Below are positions 8,831 through 15,478 of a DNA stretch of 64,000 nt, one piece after another. A program made the translations under genes and the position numbers. The stretch is from Dyella_B humi (GTDB lineage: Bacteria; Pseudomonadota; Gammaproteobacteria; Xanthomonadales; Rhodanobacteraceae), in contig NZ_JADIKI010000022.1 in NCBI RefSeq assembly GCF_044904605.1, positions 806,001-870,000 of the forward strand. Direction: 5' to 3'. The notes below the pieces were generated by a model that saw only the letters and a program-made list of their open reading frames with translations, ran no database searches and was not told the DNA's origin. Each line of letters opens with the position of its first letter. Position 1 is the stretch's first letter.

Positions 8831-9857
8831 CACGATGGTCCTGCTGACGGCGGATTTCATTCACACATTCGGCGACCAGCTCGGGGCCGCGATAGATGAG
8901 ACCGGAATAGATCTGTACCAGCTTGGCGCCGGCGTTGAGCTTTTCCATCGCATCATCGCCTTCGAGGATGCCGCCCACGCCGACGATGGCGACGCGATCA
9001 CCCAGGCGTTGATGCATACCACGTACGACTTCCGTGGCGCGCACACGCAGCGGCTTGCCGGAAAGCCCGCCGGCCTCATTGCCAAGCGGATCACCGGCGA
9101 CGGAAGAATGATCGATAGTAGTGTTGGTGCAGATCACGCCGTCCACATGCGCAGCAAGCAGCACGTCCGCAATGCTGTCCAACTCGGCTTCGCTCAGATC
9201 GGGCGCGATCTTCAGCAACATCGGCTTGCGCTTGCCTTGCTGCGAACCGAGTCGCTCCTGCGCCTCGCGCAGGGTTTCGATGAAGCGGCGCAGCGTCGCT
9301 TCTTCCTGCAGATCGCGCAGGCCCTTGGTATTGGGCGAAGAAATGTTGACGGTGATGTAGCTGGCATGCGCGTAGACACGCTCCAAGCAGAACAGGTAAT
9401 CGTCCACGGCCTTCTCGTTAGGCGTGTCCTTGTTCTTGCCGATGTTGATGCCGAGTATTCCGCGATAGCTGGAAGCCTGCACGTTGCGCACCAACGCATC
9501 GACGCCATCGTTGTTGAAACCCATGCGGTTGATGATGGCTTCGTGCTGCGGCAAGCGGAACAGGCGAGGGCGGTCGTTGCCGAGCTGCGGGCGCGGTGTC
9601 ACCGTGCCCACTTCAATGAAGCCAAAACCCAGGGCACCCAGTGCGTCGAGGTGTGCGGCATTTTTGTCGAGTCCGGCAGCTAAGCCGACAGGATTGTCAA
9701 AATGCAGGCCGAACGCTTCGACGGGCACATCCTCGGGCGGCGTGGCAACAAAGCGCATTAATTCGCTGCGCCAGGAGACGTCCAAACCATAAAGCGTGAG
9801 GCCGTGTGCCTTCTCGGCATCCATCTTGAACAGCAGCGGGCGCAACCATTGGTACAT
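8820..9857 (-). CDS. pyrD: Dihydroorotate dehydrogenase (quinone), class 2
   Basis: The product has 345 residues and catalyses the fourth step of pyrimidine synthesis, transferring electrons through FMN to quinone at the inner membrane. The N-terminal YQWLRPLLFKMDAEKAHGL is the membrane-associating helix typical of class 2. Catalytic Ser174 lies in NISSPNTKGLRD, and TNTTIDHS and NEAGGLSG are FMN contacts. The ATG at 9857 overlaps the methyltransferase stop in TGATG, so translation is probably coupled. Confidence 0.95.
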   Translation of the reverse strand: MYQWLRPLLFKMDAEKAHGLTLYGLDVSWRSELMRFVATPPEDVPVEAFGLHFDNPVGLAAGLDKNAAHLDALGALGFGFIEVGTVTPRPQLGNDRPRLFRLPQHEAIINRMGFNNDGVDALVRNVQASSYRGILGINIGKNKDTPNEKAVDDYLFCLERVYAHASYITVNISSPNTKGLRDLQEEATLRRFIETLREAQERLGSQQGKRKPMLLKIAPDLSEAELDSIADVLLAAHVDGVICTNTTIDHSSVAGDPLGNEAGGLSGKPLRVRATEVVRGMHQRLGDRVAIVGVGGILEGDDAMEKLNAGAKLVQIYSGLIYRGPELVAECVNEIRRQQDHRDGR

Positions 9858-10624
9858 CAAAAAACCTCGCCAACGTAAACGCGGGTGTCGTAATCGAAGC
9901 TTACCCGACCTTCCATCGCACAGGCATCGAACAGTTCGCGCAAGGCCTCGATCATAGGCTCGTGCTTGGCGTGCCCGACCTGCGGCGCATACGACGAAGA
10001 CATCAGCCGCCCGCGCAGTGCGTCAAAATCCAGCAACTGGCGATGATCGAAACTCGCCGTGCCACGCCAGCCCTTGCCGAACCATTCGCGCATACGTGGC
10101 TCGTCGGCGTAGCGCTCGGCCACGCTGGTGTAGTCGGTACCGTAGGTTTGTAGCAGTGCTTCGTATCCCTCTAGGAAAGGCGTGCCGATGAGACGGCGCG
10201 AGTTCCAATAGATCGCGGCCAGGCCGCCAGCGCGAAGAATGCGGTGGAACTCGCGCCGCGTGTTGTCGGGATCGAACCAGTGGAACGCCTGCGCTACGGA
10301 AATCAGGTCGACGCTGTTGTCATCTAGCGTGGTCGCATCGGCGCGACCATCCACGGCGCGGAATGTCGGATTGCTTCCCAGCCACTCCGCGGCAGCGCCG
10401 CGCATCGCCGCATTCGGCTCCACCGCGATCACACTATGGCTGGCATCGAGAAACATCTTGCTGGAAATGCCGGTGCCCGCGCCGATATCGGCAACGCGCC
10501 AGTCGGGTGTGACGCCATGTGCCTTGCGCAGCCAGTCGACCATGGCGGTGGGGTAAGTGGGGCGATAGCGAACGTAGTCGGCGACACGATTGCTGAAACG
10601 CTCGGTACTGTGCAGATCGTTCAT
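9857..10624 (-). CDS. Class I SAM-dependent methyltransferase
   Basis: The product has 255 residues with motif I (VADIGAGTG, residues 45-53), the acidic end of strand 2 (AVEPN) and a post-strand-4 SVAQAFHWFDP, the arrangement of the Methyltransf_11/25 group. The N-terminal FSNRVADYVRYRPTYP is typical of a widespread subgroup of unknown substrate. I take the ATG at 10624 (MNDLHSTERF); the longer frame would overlap the upstream SDR gene. The SDR stop is 5 bases upstream, and pyrD overlaps the 3' end, so it sits in the operon without an obvious link to pyrimidine or wall synthesis. Confidence 0.85.
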   Translation of the reverse strand: MNDLHSTERFSNRVADYVRYRPTYPTAMVDWLRKAHGVTPDWRVADIGAGTGISSKMFLDASHSVIAVEPNAAMRGAAAEWLGSNPTFRAVDGRADATTLDDNSVDLISVAQAFHWFDPDNTRREFHRILRAGGLAAIYWNSRRLIGTPFLEGYEALLQTYGTDYTSVAERYADEPRMREWFGKGWRGTASFDHRQLLDFDALRGRLMSSSYAPQVGHAKHEPMIEALRELFDACAMEGRVSFDYDTRVYVGEVF

Positions 10625-10629
10625 GGATG

Positions 10630-11397
10630 TCACCTGCTCAACTGTTGACCGCCATCGACGCAAAGGATTTGCCCGGTGACCCAAGCGGCCCAAGGTGAAG
10701 CGAGAAACAGTGCAGCATGCGCCACTTCCTCCGGCGTGCCGTAGCGGCCGAACGGAATTTTCGACAGCACCGCGGCGTAGCGCGTAGGGTCTTCATGCTT
10801 GCAGCGATCCCACAAGCCGCCCTCGAACTCGATGGAGCCTGGCGCGATGGCATTGACGCGAACTCGTTGCGGTGCCAGCGCCAGGGCTTGCGAGGTGGTG
10901 TAGTGGCTGAGCGCTGCCTTGATGGCGCCATAGGAGGGCATATGGGGGCGCGGATGCAGCGCGGCGATGGAACTGGTGTGCAGGATGCTGGCGTGTGGCG
11001 AGGCCGAGAGATGGGGCAGAGCAGCGCGCGAGACGCGCACTGCAGCCATCATGTCGATGTTGAAGACGGCAGCCCAGTCTTCTTCACTGTCGCTGAAACC
11101 GTAGCCGCTGGCGTTATTGATCAGTACGTCGATGCCACCCAACGTTTGCGCTGCATCTTCGATATAAGCGCTGATGGCGACGGGGTCGCCCAGGTCGCAG
11201 GATTGTTTGTGGACTGGAACGCCATGCGCAGAGATAGCCGCAGCTGTTTCGTCCAGTGCAGACTGTCCACGAGCGCAGATCGATACCGATGCGCCGGATG
11301 CAGCGAAGGCCAGCGCCATGCTGCGACCGATACCTTTGCTGCCGCCGGCGATGACGATGCGGTAGTTGTGGAAGTTGAAGGGGGAGGTCGTGGTCAT
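10630..11397 (-). CDS. SDR family oxidoreductase
   Basis: The product has 255 residues and is a classical short-chain dehydrogenase. It has the nucleotide-binding GGSKGIG at residues 18-24, NNAS in strand 4, and the catalytic Tyr156 and Lys160 in YGAIK. The C-terminal GQILCVDGGQQLSR is typical of fatty-acid or polyol SDRs. Substrate is unknown. The start at 11397 gives a normal N-terminus; a longer frame reaching 11763 runs through the inverted repeat at 11424-11507 and into the ALDH gene, and is not real. It is the first gene of the SDR-methyltransferase-pyrD-murB operon. Confidence 0.88.
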   Translation of the reverse strand: MTTTSPFNFHNYRIVIAGGSKGIGRSMALAFAASGASVSICARGQSALDETAAAISAHGVPVHKQSCDLGDPVAISAYIEDAAQTLGGIDVLINNASGYGFSDSEEDWAAVFNIDMMAAVRVSRAALPHLSASPHASILHTSSIAALHPRPHMPSYGAIKAALSHYTTSQALALAPQRVRVNAIAPGSIEFEGGLWDRCKHEDPTRYAAVLSKIPFGRYGTPEEVAHAALFLASPWAAWVTGQILCVDGGQQLSR

Positions 11398-11423
11398 GGA
11401 GCTCAATCTCGCATGTAACCTTG

Positions 11424-11507
11424 GGCCGTCATTCCCGCGAAAGCGGGAATCCATCTTCGCCTTTGCATCAGCGCCAATGGATTCCCGCTTTCGCGGGAAT
11501 GACGGCC
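11424..11507. repeat. Perfect 30-bp inverted repeat made of two REP-like palindromes
   Basis: The arms 11424-11453 and 11478-11507 are exact reverse complements over 30 bases. Each contains a smaller palindrome (ATTCCCGCGAAAGCGGGAAT), and they are separated by 24 bases. It lies between two genes on the same strand (ALDH upstream, SDR downstream), where it could act as a transcript-end or mRNA-stability element. Confidence 0.9.
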
Positions 11508-11570
11508 GTGAGGCAAGTGAACTTTTACGGCAGCCCTCTCCCCAGCGGGAGAGGGAGCGAAACGCCAATC

Positions 11571-13106
11571 TTACAAATCGAACTTGATCCCCTGCGCCAG
11601 CGGCAACGCATCCGAGTAATTGATGGTGTTGGTCTGCCGACGCATATACACCTTCCACGCATCCGAACCGGACTCGCGACCACCACCAGTTTCCTTCTCG
11701 CCGCCGAACGCGCCGCCTATCTCTGCACCGGACGTGCCGATGTTGACGTTGGCGATACCGCAATCCGAACCGGCTGCTGTCAGATACTGTTCGGCTGCCT
11801 TCAGGTTCTGCGTGAAGATGGACGAGGATAAGCCCTGCGGCACGCTGTTCTGCAGCTCGATCGCTTCGTCAACGGTCTTGAACGGCATCACGTAGAGAAT
11901 CGGCGCGAAGGTTTCCGTCTGCACCACGTCATCGCTGTTTTTCAGGCCCGTGATGAGGGCGGGCAGCACGAAGTTGCCTTTGCGATCGGTCAGTGCCGCA
12001 CCGCCGGCGCGCACCGTGCCGCCGCTGGCCTTGGCCTTTTCGACGGCGGCGAGATAGGCGGTCACGGCTTCCTTGCTGTTGAGTGGGCCCATCAGTGTCG
12101 TGGCGAGCGTGGGATCGCCGATCTTGCCTTCCACTTGCTTGTAAGCCGTCACCAGCTTTTCGGTGACATCGCCGATGATCGACTCATGCACGAACAGGCG
12201 GCGCGTGGTGGTGCAACGCTGGCCGGCGGTGCCGACGGCGCCGAACACGATCGCCGGAATCGCCAGCTTCAAATCGGCGCTTTCGTCCACGATGATCGCG
12301 TTGTTGCCGCCCAGCTCCAACAACGAGCGACCCATGCGCTTGGCAACACGTTCGCCGACCAGGCGGCCTACCTTGGTGGAGCCGGTGAAGCTGATAAGCG
12401 GAATGCGATGATCGTCAACGAACGCTTGCGAGAGTTCCGTGCCAGCGTCATTGAACAGGAAGAACAGATCCGGGAAGCCGCCGGCCTTCAGCGCTTCGTT
12501 GCAGATCTTCATCGTTGCGATGGCCGACAGTGGCGTTTTCGGCGAGGGCTTCCAGATGCAGATGTCGCCGCAGATTGTGGCGAGCATCGCATTCCACGCC
12601 CACACCGCCACCGGAAAGTTGAACGCGCTGATGATGCCGACCAGACCGAGCGGATGGTACTGATCGTACATGCGGTGGCCGGGGCGTTCCGAATGCATGG
12701 TGTAGCCGTAGAGCATGCGGCTCTGGCCCACCGCGAAGTCGGCGATGTCGATCATCTCCTGCACTTCGCCGTCACCTTCGGGCTTGATCTTGCCCATTTC
12801 CAGCGCCACCAGCGAACCCAGCGCATCCTTGTGCTTGCGCAGCGCTTCGCCGCACAGGCGCACCGCTTCGCCGCGGCGCGGGGCAGGGGTGGTGCGCCAT
12901 ACTTTGAACGCTTCCTGCGCGCGCTTGACGATGATGTCGTAGTCGGCGGCGCTGGAGGCGTACACCGTGCCGATCACCTCGTTGGTGGCTGGGTTCAGCG
13001 GCTGCAACGTGCCGGCGTTGGTGGTTTTGGACCACTCGCCGTTGCCGAGATACGTACCCGACTGCTCGCCGGCAAGGCCGAGCGCCTTGAGGATTTCGTG
13101 GGACAT
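11571..13106 (-). CDS. ALDH7-type aldehyde dehydrogenase (aminoadipate-semialdehyde/piperidine-6-carboxylate dehydrogenase-like)
   Basis: The product has 511 residues, matching the antiquitin (ALDH7A1/AmaB) group in length and in the segments NPATNEVIGTVYASS, AFNFPVAVWAWNAMLA and LELGGNNAIIVDESADL. Catalytic Cys298 is in GTAGQRCTTTRR and the general base Glu264 is in LLELGGNN. Enzymes of this group oxidise alpha-aminoadipic semialdehyde in lysine breakdown with NAD+. The ATG at 13106 has GGAG 7 bases upstream; an in-frame start 12 bases earlier is possible. No other lysine-catabolic gene is adjacent, so the exact substrate is inferred from the family only. Confidence 0.87.
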   Translation of the reverse strand: MSHEILKALGLAGEQSGTYLGNGEWSKTTNAGTLQPLNPATNEVIGTVYASSAADYDIIVKRAQEAFKVWRTTPAPRRGEAVRLCGEALRKHKDALGSLVALEMGKIKPEGDGEVQEMIDIADFAVGQSRMLYGYTMHSERPGHRMYDQYHPLGLVGIISAFNFPVAVWAWNAMLATICGDICIWKPSPKTPLSAIATMKICNEALKAGGFPDLFFLFNDAGTELSQAFVDDHRIPLISFTGSTKVGRLVGERVAKRMGRSLLELGGNNAIIVDESADLKLAIPAIVFGAVGTAGQRCTTTRRLFVHESIIGDVTEKLVTAYKQVEGKIGDPTLATTLMGPLNSKEAVTAYLAAVEKAKASGGTVRAGGAALTDRKGNFVLPALITGLKNSDDVVQTETFAPILYVMPFKTVDEAIELQNSVPQGLSSSIFTQNLKAAEQYLTAAGSDCGIANVNIGTSGAEIGGAFGGEKETGGGRESGSDAWKVYMRRQTNTINYSDALPLAQGIKFDL

Positions 13107-13308
13107 GTGTGGCTCCATGAGACGTGGCGTCTGCGCGCCTGGGATGGGGGAAACACCTATTCTAACAGGCGCGCCCGTAACGGCCGATGCGGCACTGCAC
13201 GGCAAAGGGGTATATCGCCTGGCACGACTTGCTCGCCACGGCAGCGCATCGCCTATACTTCGCCCCTGCGCATCTCAGGTTTCCGCGATGCGCGCAAGGC
13301 CCTTTTTC

Positions 13309-13385
13309 GCCCCCGTAGCTCAGTTGGATAGAGCGTCCCCCTCCTAAGGGGAAGGTCGTACGTTCGAATCGTATCGGGGGCACCA
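13309..13385 (+). tRNA. tRNA-Arg(CCT)
   Basis: This is a 77-base cloverleaf including an encoded CCA. The acceptor stem pairs GCCCCCG with CGGGGGC, the anticodon stem pairs TCCCC with GGGGA, and the loop CTCCTAA gives anticodon CCT (codon AGG). The T stem GTACG/CGTAT closes the TTCGAAT loop. Confidence 0.97.
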
Positions 13386-13732
13386 TTTTTTCTGTGACGC
13401 TTTGAGCAATCGGCGCAATGCAGACGGCGTCGTTCGTTACGCAATGGCGCAACGCACAAATCGTCGACGCGTCAGCTCCTCGAAAGGAGCGCATGCCCAA
13501 GTTATGCGTTCGCTGAATGGTTTCGGCTTCGCGTGAGTCGCACGTCAACGGGCCCTGCATGCGCTCGTTTATGTCGCCTGCGGGGGTGAGGGGAACGCGA
13601 TGGGGAGACACCATCGGCTTTCGAATAAACAGATGACCCCACTCGACGCATGCATGCCGCTTTGTTTCGTTTGGTAACGGCGAAGCGGTTAAACCAAAAG
13701 AACGTCCGCTAACTGACTCAAGGGAATTTGCC
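13386..13732. other. Gene-free interval downstream of tRNA-Arg
   Basis: In 347 bases I see no supported gene. A small hairpin (GCTCC-TCGAAA-GGAGC, about 13477-13492) is present. No duplicated tRNA-Arg 3' end or integrase was found here, so there is no sign of an insertion at this tRNA. Confidence 0.6.
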
Positions 13733-14071
13733 ATGAATGCAAAGTCGAAGCTCATCATCGTCGGTCTGGTCATCGGTGCAGCGATGGCATCCGGCACTGT
13801 ACTGGCACAAACCGATGTTCCCGGCCATCCGCGCGTGAACGAGGTGAATAATCGTCTGGAGAACCAGCAAGATCGCATCCAGAATGGTTTGAAGAACGGC
13901 ACGATGACGCAGAAGCAGGCCGCGCGCGACGAAACACATGACGCCAACATCGCCCGCCGTGAATCTGTGGACGAGGCCAAGCACAATGGTCATCTGACCA
14001 AGCAGGAACAGCGCAACCTCAATCGCTCTGAGAATGGCAATAGCAAGCGCATCTACAAGCAGAAGCATTGA
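13733..14071 (+). CDS. Small exported basic protein with an internal repeat
   Basis: The product has 112 residues with a signal peptide (residues 1-25, ending ASGTVLAQ). The mature part carries two similar units, GLKNGTMTQKQAARDETHDA followed by EAKHNGHLTKQEQRNLNRSE. Each has the pattern NG-x-[ML]-T-xx-[QE] and is flanked by I-x-R-x-E. It is rich in charged residues and ends SKRIYKQKH. Similar periplasmic proteins occur in beta- and gammaproteobacteria, but I know of no function. AAGGGAATTTGCC precedes the ATG, giving a plausible ribosome site. Confidence 0.75.
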   Translation: MNAKSKLIIVGLVIGAAMASGTVLAQTDVPGHPRVNEVNNRLENQQDRIQNGLKNGTMTQKQAARDETHDANIARRESVDEAKHNGHLTKQEQRNLNRSENGNSKRIYKQKH

Positions 14072-14080
14072 TAGATTCGA

Positions 14081-14190
14081 CTCCCTCCCCTGCTTGCAGG
14101 GGAGGGTTGGGGTGGGGTGAGTACTTGCCTTGAAATTTCCCGCAAGTGTTCACCCCCTCCCGGCCTCCCCCTGCAAGCAGGGGGAGGGGC
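14081..14190. repeat. Compound stem-loop repeat, copy 1
   Basis: Outer arms CTCCCCTGCTTGCAGGGGAGG and CCTCCCCCTGCAAGCAGGGGGAGG are each palindromic. They flank a core GGTGAGTACTTGC...GCAAGTGTTCACC that pairs with two mismatches. The core recurs almost unchanged at 36361-36407. It lies between the small exported protein gene and the convergent LacI-type gene. Confidence 0.85.
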
Positions 14191-14307
14191 TTGTTTCGCG
14201 CTTCGCTTTACCTTCTTTAGGACGCCCGAATTTTTCCGTTCGCGAGAATGATCAACACGGGGATATACGACGGCTCGCGACGTTGACTCCCGAATGGGAG
14301 AGTGAAT

Positions 14308-15327
14308 TCATACTTTCGGCGGCTCAGCAGTCGACTCGCGCAACTGCAGCGAATACGGCACCTGCACAAGCAAACCCTCGCCACGACCTTTCAGTAATTC
14401 CATAAGTTGCAGTGCAGCCAATTTGCCCATATCGCGTGCAGGCTGTCGCACCGTGGTGAGCGGCGGCCATAGCTGACTTGCAAGGGGCGTATCGTCGAAT
14501 CCGCATACGGACAGATCGCGCGGCACTTTCAAACCGCGTTCGTTTGCCGCCCACATCACGCCTGCTGCCATGTCGTCATTGGCGGCGAAGATGGCGGTGG
14601 GTGGTTCCGGTAGGGCAAACAGCTTGCGTGCTTCGACCACGCCGGAACCGAACAGGAAGTCGCCCTGCACCACGTAATCGGGATCGTAGAGAATGCCCAC
14701 GGCGGACAGGGCGGCTTTGTAGCCAGCGAGCCGCCAGCGACTTGCGCCGTGATTGGCGATACCTAGTACATGCGCGATGCGCCGATGCCCCAGCTCGATC
14801 AGATGAGTGACCAGCGCTTTGGCAGCTTGTTCGTCATCCATGCAAACGCCGATCACGTTTTCGCGGTTCGCCGGCGAGACGCTGGCGTAAGGCACCTCGC
14901 GTTCCTTCAATCGGCGCAGCAGCGGCGGATGATCGGTCAACGGCGGCGTGAGCACTACGCCGTCCACGTGATGATCGGAAATCAGCGCATCTACGCGGCG
15001 GATGAAGTCCGGGCCACGCATGCGCAGCGGGCACACCATCATGCTATAGCGGTTCGCGTTGCACGCGTCGAGCACGCCATCCTGGATTTCCGCGAGATAG
15101 GTGGACGCCGGGTTGTCGTTGTTGTCGTACAGCATGGCGACGAGGAACGACTTGCTGCCGGCAAGGCCACGGGCCGAAGGGCTGGGCCGATAATTCATTG
15201 ACTCCATGGCGGCAAGCACGCGCTGGCGCGTGGAGTCTTTGACGTAGGCTTCCTCGTTGAGGACACGCGAAACCGTCTTGGGCGATACGCCCGCCGCGCG
15301 CGCGACATCTTCCAGGCGTACCGGCAT
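14308..15327 (-). CDS. LacI family transcriptional regulator
   Basis: The product has 339 residues. The helix-turn-helix with hinge is at residues 4-60 (LEDVARAAGVSPKTVSRVLN, then YRPSPSARGLAGSKS), and a periplasmic-binding-protein-like sugar-sensing domain follows. VSPKTVSRVLN is the recognition helix. It lies directly downstream of the TonB receptor gene, same strand, after a hairpin. Two copies of TGACAGCGCTGTCA in the neighbouring promoters (18002-18015 and 22342-22355) have the odd-even symmetry and central CG of LacI-family operators. I infer this protein binds them and represses receptor, halogenase and GH3 genes until a glucoside appears. Confidence 0.9.
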   Translation of the reverse strand: MPVRLEDVARAAGVSPKTVSRVLNEEAYVKDSTRQRVLAAMESMNYRPSPSARGLAGSKSFLVAMLYDNNDNPASTYLAEIQDGVLDACNANRYSMMVCPLRMRGPDFIRRVDALISDHHVDGVVLTPPLTDHPPLLRRLKEREVPYASVSPANRENVIGVCMDDEQAAKALVTHLIELGHRRIAHVLGIANHGASRWRLAGYKAALSAVGILYDPDYVVQGDFLFGSGVVEARKLFALPEPPTAIFAANDDMAAGVMWAANERGLKVPRDLSVCGFDDTPLASQLWPPLTTVRQPARDMGKLAALQLMELLKGRGEGLLVQVPYSLQLRESTAEPPKV

Positions 15328-15342
15328 GCATGCTCCTCTGAC

Positions 15343-15361
15343 TCACCGTCTTGCTCGGTGA
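15343..15361 (-). promoter_or_regulatory. Inverted repeat upstream of the LacI-type gene
   Basis: TCACCG and CGGTGA flank a 7-base spacer 16 bases before the regulator's start. It differs from TGACAGCGCTGTCA, so it is not an obvious autoregulatory copy. It could be a different operator or a small attenuator. Confidence 0.35.
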
Positions 15362-15427
15362 CTATGCCGCCTGCACCCGGTTTTTTACAAGGGTTGTGAC
15401 CGTAACGCGTCCCGATTCCTCAAAGAG

Positions 15428-15449
15428 GGCGCCCCCTTGCGGAGGCGCC
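15428..15449 (-). terminator. Hairpin after the TonB receptor gene
   Basis: On the minus strand GGCGCCTCC and GGGGGCGCC form a 9-bp stem with a GCAA tetraloop, then CTCTTTGAGG. It lies about 30 bases after the receptor stop. The U-tract is poor, so termination may be partial and allow read-through to the regulator gene. Confidence 0.55.
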
Positions 15450-15478
15450 ACACCGGAGCAGGTGGGAGTATTTCCTGC

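Noticed and set aside
10630..11763. SDR gene starting far upstream as a 377-residue protein
   Set aside because: The extra N-terminus translates the 30-bp inverted repeat and part of the ALDH gene; the normal SDR start is at 11397.
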